Below, piece after piece: positions 45,993 to 54,547 of a DNA stretch of 64,000 nucleotides. Each line of letters opens with the position of its first letter. The first letter of the stretch is position 1. This stretch comes from an uncultured Clostridia bacterium (GTDB lineage: Bacteria; Bacillota; Clostridia; Oscillospirales; Acutalibacteraceae): the NCBI GenBank assembly GCA_947630835.1, contig CANRIZ010000001.1, positions 124,001-188,000 of the forward strand. Reading direction: 5' to 3'. The position numbers and the translations under genes are program-made. The notes beneath the pieces are model-generated. The model was given only the letters and a program-made list of their open reading frames with translations, did no database searches and was not told the origin of the DNA.

Positions 45993-47210
45993 TTATTTTA
46001 AAAAGCTTTCGCTTATTATCTTTGAAAGCTCGGTTTTAAAGTAATTGACGCTTAAATCGCTGCATTTAAGCCTTGAAGCCTGCCTTGAAGCAAGCTCGTC
46101 CGTGTATTGGCTGAGCTTATAAATCTTTACGTCGTCCGAACCCCTGACGTAATGGGTAACTATCGGGACGAGCGTAACATTGTCGATTGTAACGGCGTTC
46201 GTTTGTTTGTCCTTGGTTACACGGTATTTTACCATACCCCCAAGCACGCGCAGCGGAGTATTCTGCTGGGATATAAAATTGCCGAGCGAGTACACTACAA
46301 GCGTTTTTGAGCCGTCCTCCCTGCCGATAAGCTCAATCGGCTGAAGCACATGTGGATGATGCCCTATTATCACGTCCGCTCCCCAGGCGGACATTTTTCT
46401 TGCCAATTCCCTTTGACCCTGCGTGGGTTCGGTTTCGTATTCATTGCCCCAATGCACGTTTACAAGCACAATATCGCACTGTTCTTTCGCAGCCTTTATC
46501 TTGCGCTCGATAACGTCCTCCTGAGAGGTGTAGATTATTTTAAGCTCGCTTCCCGAGGGCAGGCTCAAGCCGTTGGTATATTGCGTAGCGGCGACAAGTC
46601 CTATTTTCATTCCGTTTTTCTCAACATATTCAACACGGTTTAAATCTTCCGTATTCTTGTATGCGCCGGTTCTCGTAATGCCGCTTTTGCCGTCCCAGAA
46701 ATCTATTGCCTCCTGCAAGCCCTTTGCGCCCTTATCAAGCATATGGTTATTCGCCATGGCGACTATATCGAAGCCGATTTTCGCTATTTCGTCCCCGACC
46801 TCGTTCGGAGAATTAAACAGCGGATAGCCCGAGGGTTCGTTTGACGAGGAAATAATCGTTTCCTGGTTAATGGTGGCTATGTCGGCGTTTTTAACGTCGT
46901 CGGCAATGTTTTCGTAGCAATAAGAAAAATCGTAACCGTTTGAGCCGGCTCTTTTCTTAGCCTGCTCGTAAATTCCGTCGTGTATGAGGTTGTCCCCCAC
47001 CGACAGGAAATCGACGCTTACCGTAGTCTTTTCGGTCGTTTTTTCCTTTTTGCCTTTTTTGTCGCTTTTATCGTTATTTACGTTCTCCACCGTGCCTACG
47101 ACGGGAACAGCCTGTTTATTGTCGTGGGTGGTAATCGCAACTACCGTGCCGAACGCCAGAACAATTATAAGTATAGCCGCAAAAAACGCTTTTGCATAAC
47201 GGTTTTTCAT
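45993..47210 (-). CDS. CapA-family metallophosphatase-like protein
   Basis: A 405-residue exported or membrane-anchored protein with one N-terminal helix (about 5-28). The CapA/PgsA pattern is clear: VDFLSVGDNLIHDGIY, NQETIISS, VAMANNHMLDKGAKGL, VHWGNEYETEPTQGQ and GHHPHVLQPIE. CapA proteins take part in poly-gamma-glutamate capsule formation in Bacillus, but most clostridial members have no capB/capC and an unknown role, as here. ATG at 47210 follows GAGGA by seven bases and is preferred over an upstream TTG (47240) that overlaps ppa. Confidence 0.82.
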   Translation of the reverse strand: MKNRYAKAFFAAILIIVLAFGTVVAITTHDNKQAVPVVGTVENVNNDKSDKKGKKEKTTEKTTVSVDFLSVGDNLIHDGIYEQAKKRAGSNGYDFSYCYENIADDVKNADIATINQETIISSSNEPSGYPLFNSPNEVGDEIAKIGFDIVAMANNHMLDKGAKGLQEAIDFWDGKSGITRTGAYKNTEDLNRVEYVEKNGMKIGLVAATQYTNGLSLPSGSELKIIYTSQEDVIERKIKAAKEQCDIVLVNVHWGNEYETEPTQGQRELARKMSAWGADVIIGHHPHVLQPIELIGREDGSKTLVVYSLGNFISQQNTPLRVLGGMVKYRVTKDKQTNAVTIDNVTLVPIVTHYVRGSDDVKIYKLSQYTDELASRQASRLKCSDLSVNYFKTELSKIISESFLK

Positions 47211-47236
47211 TTTATCGTCCTCTTTTTTGTTTTTGC

Positions 47237-47764
47237 TCAACAGAAATGTTCTTTGTATCTCTCTATTGCGTCCTCGACTGTATCTACCGCCGGCAGAACG
47301 CCCTTAACGGTATCTATCGCCGTGGGCTTGTTTTCAAGCGTTTTGTAGACCTTGAAAAAGTGCTGCATTTCGTTGAAAATATGCGCCGGAAGCTGTGAGA
47401 TATCCTTATAGCCGTTGTATGTGGGATCGTCAAACGGTATGGCGATGATTTTATCGTCGGGAGCGCCGGAGTCCATCATGGTTATAACGCCTATAGGATA
47501 GCATTTCACAAGCGCCATAGGTTCAATTTTTTCCGAGCAGAGCACAAGCACGTCGAGCGGGTCGTTATCCTCCGCATAAGTCCTGGGTATAAAGCCGTAA
47601 TTTGCCGGATAATGCGTAGAAGTGTAAAGCACGCGGTCAAGCCTTAACAAGCCCGTTTCTTTGTCGAGCTCATATTTCATTTTGCTCCCCTTGCTTATCT
47701 CTATTACCGCTTCAAAAGCGTCCTTTGAAATTCTGTCGGGATTTAAATCGTGCCAAACGTTCAT
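47237..47764 (-). CDS. ppa: Inorganic pyrophosphatase (family I)
   Basis: A 175-residue soluble pyrophosphatase. It hydrolyses PPi to phosphate. The metal site is visible in YGFIPRTYAEDNDPLDVLVL and GAPDDKIIAIPFDDP, and ANYGF marks the substrate pocket. It is coupled to pncB by a four-base overlap, which fits because nicotinate phosphoribosyltransferase releases PPi. Confidence 0.95.
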   Translation of the reverse strand: MNVWHDLNPDRISKDAFEAVIEISKGSKMKYELDKETGLLRLDRVLYTSTHYPANYGFIPRTYAEDNDPLDVLVLCSEKIEPMALVKCYPIGVITMMDSGAPDDKIIAIPFDDPTYNGYKDISQLPAHIFNEMQHFFKVYKTLENKPTAIDTVKGVLPAVDTVEDAIERYKEHFC

Positions 47765-49224
47765 TTTATCATAATCGCTCCTTTATGCTCTTCTATGAGC
47801 TTGTTTCTTATTCTCCAAAGCTCCTTTGAAAGGTCGACATAGTATTTATGCGGGTTTTCAAAGCGCTTTACCTCGTCCCAAAGGGTGTCAATCTGCTCGC
47901 TGCAATACTCCCTTATCTGCTCCAAATCAGGCTCGTCATAGACACATTCGCCGTTATCAAAAATTTTAACGAGCAGCGGACGGGCGACGAAATTTTCTAC
48001 TTCCTTACGCTTCCAGGTGTAATCGGGGTCAAAAAGGACGTAAGGTCTTGAATCGTCTATGCTTTCGCCCTCAAGGGTTAAAACGTCCGCAATAGCCTTG
48101 CCGGAATCCATATCAAACAGCCTGTAAAGCATTTTTGACGAAGGTATGGTAATTTTGCTTACGTTTTCGGAAAGATTGATTTTCGGTATAATTTCGCCGT
48201 CCCTTTCAACGGCGCACAGCTTGTACACTCCGCCGAAAATAGGAGATGACGCCGAGGTTATAAGTCTCTCGCCGACAATAAAGCAATCCACCCTTGCGCC
48301 CTGCGAAACCATATCGCTTATGAGAAATTCGTCAAGCGAATTGGAAGCCATAATATCGCAGTCGGGGAAACCCGCCTCATCGAGCATTCTCCTCGCCTTT
48401 TTTGAAAGGTAGGTGATATCGCCCGAGTCGATTCTTATTGAATTGGGACGCTTGCCCAAGGGTACCAAAACGTCGTTAAACGCCCTTATGGCATTGGGAA
48501 CGCCCGAACGGATGGTATCGTAGGTGTCCACGACAACAGTACAGTCGTCCGGGTACCTTTTTGCATATTCGCAGAAGGCCTCGTACTCGGAATCGAACAT
48601 CTGCACCCAACTGTGAATCATGGTGCTGACGCCCGAAATGCCGAATTCCTTTTCGGGGATTATTCCCGAAGTAACCGCACAGCCGCCTATATGCGCCGCC
48701 CTTGCGCCGAATACCGCCTGAGACGAGCCCTGCGCCCTTCTTGTGCCGTATTCCGCAACCACCGTGCCGTGCGAAGCTCTGACAAGCCGGTTCGCCTTGG
48801 TAGCGATAAGGCTTTGCTGATTGATAAACATCAAAAGAGCCGTTTCTATAAGCTGAGCCTGAACAAAAGGCCCTCTGACCTTAATTACGGGTTCGTTGGG
48901 GAATATGGGAGTTCCCTCGGGTACAGCCCAGACGTCGCAGGAAAACCTGAAATTTTTAAGATATTCAAGGAATTTTTCGCTTACGCCTTTTTTTCTTAAA
49001 AATTCAAGGTCCTCGCTGTCGAATTTAATATTTTTAAGGTAATCGATTACCTGGGAAAGCCCCGCCATAATGGCAAATCCGCCCTTGTCGGGCGCCTTGC
49101 GGAAAAACAAATCAAAATATGCAACGGTATCCTTTTTATCGCTGTTGAAGTATCCGTCCGCCGCAGCAATTTCGTAAAATTCCGTTATCATGGGAGAGCG
49201 TGTCATATTGCCTACGCAATCCAT
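47761..49224 (-). CDS. pncB: Nicotinate phosphoribosyltransferase
   Basis: A 487-residue enzyme joining nicotinate and PRPP to form nicotinate mononucleotide, the NAD salvage entry. TEFYEIAAADGYF, GTRRAQGSSQAVFGARA, VVDTYDT and SIRIDSGDI are family motifs; the length fits the bacterial type. The promoter contains a perfect small palindrome (49258-49270) between -35 and -10, a plausible NAD-responsive operator. It heads the pncB-ppa-capA run. Confidence 0.94.
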   Translation of the reverse strand: MDCVGNMTRSPMITEFYEIAAADGYFNSDKKDTVAYFDLFFRKAPDKGGFAIMAGLSQVIDYLKNIKFDSEDLEFLRKKGVSEKFLEYLKNFRFSCDVWAVPEGTPIFPNEPVIKVRGPFVQAQLIETALLMFINQQSLIATKANRLVRASHGTVVAEYGTRRAQGSSQAVFGARAAHIGGCAVTSGIIPEKEFGISGVSTMIHSWVQMFDSEYEAFCEYAKRYPDDCTVVVDTYDTIRSGVPNAIRAFNDVLVPLGKRPNSIRIDSGDITYLSKKARRMLDEAGFPDCDIMASNSLDEFLISDMVSQGARVDCFIVGERLITSASSPIFGGVYKLCAVERDGEIIPKINLSENVSKITIPSSKMLYRLFDMDSGKAIADVLTLEGESIDDSRPYVLFDPDYTWKRKEVENFVARPLLVKIFDNGECVYDEPDLEQIREYCSEQIDTLWDEVKRFENPHKYYVDLSKELWRIRNKLIEEHKGAIMIK

Positions 49225-49246
49225 ACTGTCACCTCTTTTGAATTTT

Positions 49247-49275
49247 ATTGTATCACAATATTTTCAATATGGCAA
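49247..49275 (-). promoter_or_regulatory. pncB promoter with internal palindrome
   Basis: On the minus strand TTGCCA (49275-49270), 17-base spacer, TACAAT (49252-49247). ATATT-TTC-AATAT (49258-49270) fills the spacer. Confidence 0.6.
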
Positions 49276-49282
49276 ACTATTG

Positions 49283-49311
49283 TTGCATAAGAATGGTAAA
49301 TACTATATAAT
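49283..49311 (+). promoter_or_regulatory. Promoter of GT-C-like membrane gene
   Basis: TTGCAT (49283-49288), 17-base spacer, TATAAT (49306-49311). The start codon lies 54 bases downstream. Confidence 0.65.
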
Positions 49312-49364
49312 GTAATTAACCGAAAATTCGAGAAAGGCATAGGTCTTTTGGACAAAAAAATGAA

Positions 49365-50876
49365 ATGAGCCCTGTAATTACAGCTTCATTGGCGGCGGTT
49401 ATTGTTTATTCCGCATTTAATTTAAAATTTAAATTTTACAATAAAATCTACGACGAAAAAAACGCAAAGCATAATCTGTGCCTTGCGCTGACGCTTATTA
49501 TATGCCTGTCTGCCTGCGCCGCGATTTTTTATTGCCTTTATAATGGAAATCTGAAATATCCTTATGAAATTCCGCTTTTTTACACGAATGCGCATGAGCA
49601 GATGTTCGACGCATTGCTGAAGCGTCAGCTGAACATCGATATTGTCCCGAACAGTATGCTCTCAAAGCTCAATAACGTCTACGACTGGGACGAGAGGCTT
49701 ATGTATTCGTTTGAATACCTTTGGGACAGGGTATATTTTGACGGCAAATATTTTTCCTACTTCGGCTTGGCTCCCGTTTTGCTCGTTTACTTCCCCTTCT
49801 ATTTCATAACGGGAAAAGTTCCCGCCGCGCAAACGGTATGCTTTATATTCTCCGTTGTTGCGGTAATCGCAATATTTTTCCTTGTGATTAAGCTTTTTAA
49901 GATTTTTGTAAAAAAGGTTAATCTGCCGCTGCTTATACTCTCGATTTTTGCGGCTCAGGCGGGAAGCCTTATACTTATGTCGCAGTCAAGCGCAGACCAG
50001 TACTATATATCGGTTTCAAGCGCAATAGCCTTTCTTGCGCTGTTTTTGCTGTTCACATTTTGCGCCTATGATTCAAAGCGCGTCCCCAAAAAATGCCTGT
50101 TTTTTGCGCTTTCGGGAATTTCGCTTGTGTTTATTGTTATGTCGAGGCCGAACATAGCGCTGTATTTTTTGCTTGCCGTTCCCGTCTATTTATCGGTTCT
50201 GTTTTCAAAGGATTATACCGTTTCAAAAAAGCTTTTGCAGGTGTTCTCCTTTGCCGTTCCCGTGGCAATCGGCGCGGCGTTCGTGATGTGGTATAATTAT
50301 GCAAGATTCGGCTCTGTGTTTGAATTCGGGGCAAAATATCAGCTTACCGTTTACGACGTTTCAAAATACAGCTTCAATCTGTCTCTTGTTTTACCGGCGT
50401 TCTATTATTACTTTTTCCAATTCCCCGAATTTTTGAAAAGCTTTCCGTATTTTAAAGTGCCGTATATAGTTCTGCCGTCAATCAAAACATATGTGTACCT
50501 GACCTCGACTGTAGGCGTATTTTCAATGCCGAGCGTTTGGGGCTTTGTGTGTCTGCCCGTTTCTTTCGGCGAAAAAAATACCGACAAATACAAAAAATCC
50601 GTGCTTGCGCTCTCCCTAATCTGTATAATTATAATGGCCGTTTTCGATATGTGCTTTGCGGGGGTAAATATCAGGTACCTTTCGGACATAGCCTTGGTTG
50701 CGGTGCTGTTCGCCTCGGTAATGCTTCTTACGTTCTTCGCCTCGTTCGACGCAAGCTCAAACAAAGTTAAATTTGCGGTTCACAATCTTGTGAGCATATT
50801 GCTGTTTTTAAGCTTTGTAATAGGCTGCTGTCTTATAGTTGTAAACGAGCGCAACAATTTAATTAATTTAAAATAA
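49365..50876 (+). CDS. GT-C-type polytopic membrane protein
   Basis: A 503-residue membrane protein with about eleven helices. After the first two helices, a large loop contains DALLKRQLNI and YFDGKYFSYFGLAPVLLVYF, a pattern of lipid-linked-sugar glycosyltransferases of the GT-C fold. The likely job is attaching a sugar to a lipid or cell-envelope polymer outside the membrane. The start region is odd: a six-codon frame begins at TTG 49348, runs through seven A residues, and its stop TGA overlaps the ATG at 49365. This may be translational coupling or a trace of frameshift. No sugar-nucleotide gene is adjacent. Confidence 0.6.
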   Translation: MSPVITASLAAVIVYSAFNLKFKFYNKIYDEKNAKHNLCLALTLIICLSACAAIFYCLYNGNLKYPYEIPLFYTNAHEQMFDALLKRQLNIDIVPNSMLSKLNNVYDWDERLMYSFEYLWDRVYFDGKYFSYFGLAPVLLVYFPFYFITGKVPAAQTVCFIFSVVAVIAIFFLVIKLFKIFVKKVNLPLLILSIFAAQAGSLILMSQSSADQYYISVSSAIAFLALFLLFTFCAYDSKRVPKKCLFFALSGISLVFIVMSRPNIALYFLLAVPVYLSVLFSKDYTVSKKLLQVFSFAVPVAIGAAFVMWYNYARFGSVFEFGAKYQLTVYDVSKYSFNLSLVLPAFYYYFFQFPEFLKSFPYFKVPYIVLPSIKTYVYLTSTVGVFSMPSVWGFVCLPVSFGEKNTDKYKKSVLALSLICIIIMAVFDMCFAGVNIRYLSDIALVAVLFASVMLLTFFASFDASSNKVKFAVHNLVSILLFLSFVIGCCLIVVNERNNLINLK

Positions 50877-50881
50877 AATTA

Positions 50882-50910
50882 TTGACATTTAGGCTTTCTC
50901 ATTGTATAAT
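50882..50910 (+). promoter_or_regulatory. tRNA-Gln promoter
   Basis: Perfect TTGACA (50882-50887), 17-base spacer and perfect TATAAT (50905-50910), as expected for a strong stable-RNA gene. Confidence 0.88.
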
Positions 50911-50942
50911 ATTTTTCGCAGTTGAGAAAAATTTAAACACAC

Positions 50943-51016
50943 AGCGGTATTGTGTAACGGTAGCACAGCGGACTCTGACTCCGTATGTTGAGGTTCGAAT
51001 CCTTATACCGCTGCCA
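50943..51016 (+). tRNA. tRNA-Gln (anticodon CUG)
   Basis: A full cloverleaf: acceptor AGCGGTA with TACCGCT, D arm, anticodon stem GCGGA/TCCGT with loop CTCTGAC (anticodon CTG), T loop TTCGAAT with stem TGAGG/CCTTA, discriminator G and encoded CCA (51014-51016). It reads CAG codons. Confidence 0.95.
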
Positions 51017-51049
51017 AAAATCGGCAGAGCGTCAGCTTTGCCGATTTTT
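51016..51049 (+). terminator. tRNA-Gln terminator
   Basis: AAAAATCGGCA pairs with TGCCGATTTTT, and the stem extends through GAGC/GCTT to a GTCA loop, one G-U pair. The T run is part of the stem. TGCCGATTTT recurs at 51078-51087. Confidence 0.88.
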
Positions 51050-51150
51050 ACTTGTTTGCTATTCACAAATTTTAATATGCCGATTTTCGGGAAGTAACAG
51101 CTAAGAGTGGGAATTGAAAGTTTAAGTTTAATTTTGGAGGAAAAGAAATC

Positions 51151-51585
51151 ATGGTAATCAAACGGGCCGCAAGCTCAGAGGCGGCAGATTTGGCGAAGCT
51201 GGCCGTTAAAATGTGGGACTGTACTGTTTCGGAATTGACGGCTTCATTCGCAGATTCGGTGAACAGTGAAAATACCGTCTGCTTTATCGCATATCAGGAT
51301 AATTTGCCCGTTGGATTTGCACAATGTCAGCTTCGGCACGACTATGTAGAGGGTACCGAAACAAGTCCTGTGGGGTATTTGGAAGGCATATTTGTTCGGG
51401 AGGAATTTCGTCGGTTGGGAATTGCGTCCCGGCTTTTAAACGAATGTCAGAATTGGGCAAAAGCCAAAGGCTGTACGGAATTTGCAAGCGATTGTGAAAT
51501 AAATAATGACGACAGCCTGAAATTTCATTTGAAAACAGGCTTTGCGGAAGCAAACCGTATTATCTGTTTCAGCAAAAAGCTGTGA
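51151..51585 (+). CDS. AAC(6')-I-like aminoglycoside N-acetyltransferase
   Basis: A 144-residue GNAT enzyme. The stretch LRHDYVEGTETSPVGYLEGI followed by RLGIASRLL (acetyl-CoA loop), CTEFASDCEI and KTGFAEANRII lines up by eye with AAC(6')-I enzymes of the Ic/Iz/Iad subgroup, which inactivate aminoglycosides by 6'-N-acetylation. All seven arginines use CGG or CGT and none AGA/AGG, unlike groEL and other native genes here, so recent acquisition is likely. It follows tRNA-Gln by 134 bases but no integrase is present. GGAGG precedes the ATG; no promoter is clear. Resistance has not been shown. Confidence 0.75.
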   Translation: MVIKRAASSEAADLAKLAVKMWDCTVSELTASFADSVNSENTVCFIAYQDNLPVGFAQCQLRHDYVEGTETSPVGYLEGIFVREEFRRLGIASRLLNECQNWAKAKGCTEFASDCEINNDDSLKFHLKTGFAEANRIICFSKKL

Positions 51586-51609
51586 GATAAAACTTTTCGC
51601 TTTTATAAA

Positions 51610-51672
51610 AGAAAACGGTGAGATATGCTCTTTTACCGTATTAAAAACTCAAAAACATAAAGCCCGTTTTCT
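51610..51672 (+). other. Competing hairpins downstream of acetyltransferase
   Basis: AGAAAACGG (51610-51618) can pair with CCGTTTTCT (51664-51672) or ACGGT (51615-51619) with ACCGT (51635-51639). The two are mutually exclusive. A short CTTTT follows the outer stem, so a weak terminator is possible. Confidence 0.35.
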
Positions 51673-51736
51673 CTTTTAGGTGATTTTATGAATAACGATA
51701 TAAAATAATTTTGCAGCGGTTATGGGGTAATATGAA

Positions 51737-51766
51737 TTGACAGCTTTTTCACATAAAGGTTATAAT
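51737..51766 (+). promoter_or_regulatory. Promoter of GH123-like gene
   Basis: TTGACA (51737-51742), 18-base spacer, TATAAT (51761-51766). Confidence 0.65.
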
Positions 51767-51806
51767 ATAAACATAATTTTGCTTTATTAAGCTGTGGGGG
51801 CGTTTT

Positions 51807-53669
51807 ATGGAGTCGAGGCAATCGGGCAACGCCGCAAGCAAGCTTACTCTTACTTGCGAAAAGGATTTTGATTTTGAATACTTTGACGCAGTATTTGTTG
51901 ACAGCGGCGACAGATACCTTGAAAGCGATTATAACAGAATACTTAAAGGCGAAAAGAAAAAATGCGTTGATTTATACTCCTGGAAAAACGACAGAGCGGC
52001 GGCGGAATTTGCCGTGCTTTGCAAAGACCGTGATATGGGTTTAATTTCGCTCAACGCCTCGGAGCTTAGAAGCGAAAACGGCGTACTCCCCTCCTGCTCG
52101 GTCAAGCTCTCATTTATTGAGAGCGTAAAGGCGTATGCGGGCCACGCAGGCTGGTATGCAAATAATATTTTCAATAAAATGCCAAAGGGAAAAAGAGAAT
52201 GTTTCCCGGAGGTTATTTATTCCGACACACCCGTTAGGCTTTGCAAAAATTCCTTTAAATTGGTGTGGGCTGAAATATCCGTACCGAAAGACGCCGCGCC
52301 CGGAATTTACCGAGGGAGCATAACGGTTACTGCGGAAAAGGCGGAAAAACCCGTAGAATTAGAATACTCGCTGGAGGTGCTTGACGCAACCCTGCCGAAC
52401 GCCGTGGACTATCCGTTTGATACGGAGTACTGGAGCCATCCTTACAATACCGCGTATTACTACGGCGTTGAGCCTTTTTCGGACGAACATTTGGAAATAC
52501 TTAAACAGCATATGTCCCTGTATAAAAGCTTGGGAGGGCACGCAGTTACCACAAGTATAGTTGAGGAGGCATGGGGCGGTCAAACCTACGGCTTTGGCAG
52601 AAAAATACACTATCCCTCGATGATAAAGTGGATAAAGACCGCCGACGGCGAATGGAAATTCGATTACACTCATTTTGACAAATGGGTAACGCTTAATAAA
52701 AGCTTGGGAATTGCCGATAAAATTATCTGCTACAGTATGATACCGTGGAAAAGCGCCGTCAGATATTACGACGAAAAGAGCAAAAGGGAGAAGAAAATCT
52801 CGGTAAGCCCTGCCGACAAGGACGGATACCGTAAAATCTGGTCGGCGTTTTTAAAGGATTTTGTAAACCACCTCGACCTGACGGGGTGCTTTGACAGCGT
52901 TTACATGGGCTTTGACGAGCGGCGCAATATGGAAACTGCGCTCGACCTGATTTCCGATATCAAAAACAGGGACGGAAAAACGCTTAAAGTATCGGCGGCG
53001 TTTAACGATTTTAAACGAAACGAAGCGATTTTCGGCAGGCTTGATTACGCCTCCGTAGGGCTTGATCAAATCAGGGAAAACTTAGATGACTTTAAAAAAC
53101 AGGTTGAACTGAGGCGTAAGGAAAACAAGCAAACCACGCTTTACACCGCAACCGAGCATATCCCCAACAGCTTTACAAAATCATTCCCCGCAGAAAGCTA
53201 TTGGACAATTCTTTTTGCGGGCTCTTTAAACGCCACGGGATTTTTGCGTTGGGCGTATGACGCCTGGGTCGAAAACCCTTTGGAGGATTCCACGCATTGG
53301 TCGTTCCCCGCCGGGGACTGCTTCCTCGTTTATCCGTCGAAAAGAGATGAAAAAGTTAAAGAGAGCAAGCTCTCCCTGCGTTTGGCAAAGCTTGACGAGG
53401 GCGTAAGGGACGTAAACAAGCTGTATATTATGCGTGAAAGCTGTGCGGAAATTTTTGATATGACGGAAAAGCTGTTTTCGCAAATCAAGGGGCAAAGCGA
53501 AAATGACTACGAATTTTACACTGTAAAGCGTTCAAAGCCTTGGGAGCGCACGGCGAAATGGCTTACCGAAAGCGGAAAAAACGAAATGCTAAAGGATATG
53601 AAAGAGGTTAAGAGTAAAATATACGAAATTTCAAAGCTTTACTGTGAAATAAAGGCAAAAAACAATTAG
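51807..53669 (+). CDS. GH123-like glycoside hydrolase (DUF4091)
   Basis: A 620-residue protein. N-terminal beta-sandwich sequence (about 1-200) is followed by a barrel with the adjacent pair Asp370-Glu371 in YMGFDERRN and a C-terminal DUF4091 signature, WAYDAWVENP...FPAGDCFLVYP (about 490-515). This matches GH123-type beta-N-acetylgalactosaminidases, where a neighbouring Asp-Glu pair performs substrate-assisted catalysis. There is no signal peptide, so it acts in the cytoplasm on imported host-type glycans. It faces a TauE-type permease and an intracellular fucosidase. Exact substrate is inferred; DUF4091 members also include uncharacterised enzymes. Confidence 0.7.
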   Translation: MESRQSGNAASKLTLTCEKDFDFEYFDAVFVDSGDRYLESDYNRILKGEKKKCVDLYSWKNDRAAAEFAVLCKDRDMGLISLNASELRSENGVLPSCSVKLSFIESVKAYAGHAGWYANNIFNKMPKGKRECFPEVIYSDTPVRLCKNSFKLVWAEISVPKDAAPGIYRGSITVTAEKAEKPVELEYSLEVLDATLPNAVDYPFDTEYWSHPYNTAYYYGVEPFSDEHLEILKQHMSLYKSLGGHAVTTSIVEEAWGGQTYGFGRKIHYPSMIKWIKTADGEWKFDYTHFDKWVTLNKSLGIADKIICYSMIPWKSAVRYYDEKSKREKKISVSPADKDGYRKIWSAFLKDFVNHLDLTGCFDSVYMGFDERRNMETALDLISDIKNRDGKTLKVSAAFNDFKRNEAIFGRLDYASVGLDQIRENLDDFKKQVELRRKENKQTTLYTATEHIPNSFTKSFPAESYWTILFAGSLNATGFLRWAYDAWVENPLEDSTHWSFPAGDCFLVYPSKRDEKVKESKLSLRLAKLDEGVRDVNKLYIMRESCAEIFDMTEKLFSQIKGQSENDYEFYTVKRSKPWERTAKWLTESGKNEMLKDMKEVKSKIYEISKLYCEIKAKNN

Positions 53670-53688
53670 AATTTACGGTAATTAAAAG

Positions 53689-53725
53689 CCGCATACCCGA
53701 TTAAACGAAGGTATGCGGTAATTTT
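53689..53725. terminator. Bidirectional terminator
   Basis: CCGCATACC (53689-53697) pairs with GGTATGCGG (53710-53718), with T-rich sequence on the plus side and CTTTTAATT on the minus side. Confidence 0.88.
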
Positions 53726-53742
53726 TATTTTTTTATTTGTTT

Positions 53743-54513
53743 TTAGGCAAAAAACCTTACCGAGAGTATCACCGCGCCCAAAACGGTAAGCACAACGCCG
53801 ACCGCCCTGTTGAGCGTTTTTGCGCTCGCCTTATTGGCAAAATAAGCGGCAATCCTCGCCCAAAGCAAGGTAAAGACAACGCAAAAGACAAGGCAGGTAA
53901 TATCCGGCGCTCCGCCTATGGCAAAGTGGCTCAGCGAACCCGTCAGCGCAGTAAAAGCCATGATAAACACGCTTGTACCGACGGCGGTTTTAAGCTCGTA
54001 GCCCAAAACGCTTGTCAAAATCAGAAGCATCATCATTCCGCCGCCCGCGCCGACAAAGCCGCAAATAAACCCGACCGCAGCGCCGCATAATACGGACTGT
54101 ATTATGCGCTTTTTTGCGCTTACCCGAGCCATCGCTTCCTTTGTAGTCATAACGGGTTTGATTATGAATTTTATGCCGAGCAGCATAGTCATAAACACGG
54201 AAAAGCTGCCCATTGTATTGTTCGGCACATGGCTTGCCGTCCAACTCCCTACAAGGGTAAAAACGAGGACGCTGAACATCATAACAAGCCCGTTTTGTAT
54301 ATCCAAATTTTTATTTTTGCCGTAGGTATATGCGCTGACCGCGCTTGCCAAGACGTCGCTTGCAAGGGCTATTCCAACCGCTTCATAGGCGGGGATATTC
54401 AAAAAGGTTATAAGCATAGGGCTTATAACCGCGGCGGCGCTCATTCCCGCAAAGCCTGTTCCCAAGCCTGCTCCCAATCCGGCGGCAAAGCAAACAAGCA
54501 GTTTAAAAAGCAT
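53743..54513 (-). CDS. TauE/SafE-family anion permease
   Basis: A 256-residue membrane protein with eight hydrophobic segments in two related halves. Both halves start with the family pattern: GLGTGFAGMSAAAVISPML and FICGFVGAGGGMMMLLILT. TauE/SafE proteins export sulfite or organosulfonates, or import sulfur compounds; substrate here is unknown. A GGAGGGG site precedes the ATG. It lies 34 bases after the fucosidase gene on the same strand, so co-expression with glycan breakdown is possible. Confidence 0.82.
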   Translation of the reverse strand: MLFKLLVCFAAGLGAGLGTGFAGMSAAAVISPMLITFLNIPAYEAVGIALASDVLASAVSAYTYGKNKNLDIQNGLVMMFSVLVFTLVGSWTASHVPNNTMGSFSVFMTMLLGIKFIIKPVMTTKEAMARVSAKKRIIQSVLCGAAVGFICGFVGAGGGMMMLLILTSVLGYELKTAVGTSVFIMAFTALTGSLSHFAIGGAPDITCLVFCVVFTLLWARIAAYFANKASAKTLNRAVGVVLTVLGAVILSVRFFA

Positions 54514-54547
54514 ATTTTTCCCCTCCGATTCCGTTAAAAGCCTCTGT

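Noticed and set aside
50943-51806. Integrated element using tRNA-Gln as attachment site
   Set aside because: No integrase, no duplicated tRNA 3' end and only a ten-base terminator repeat. A single acquired gene is the most that can be supported.
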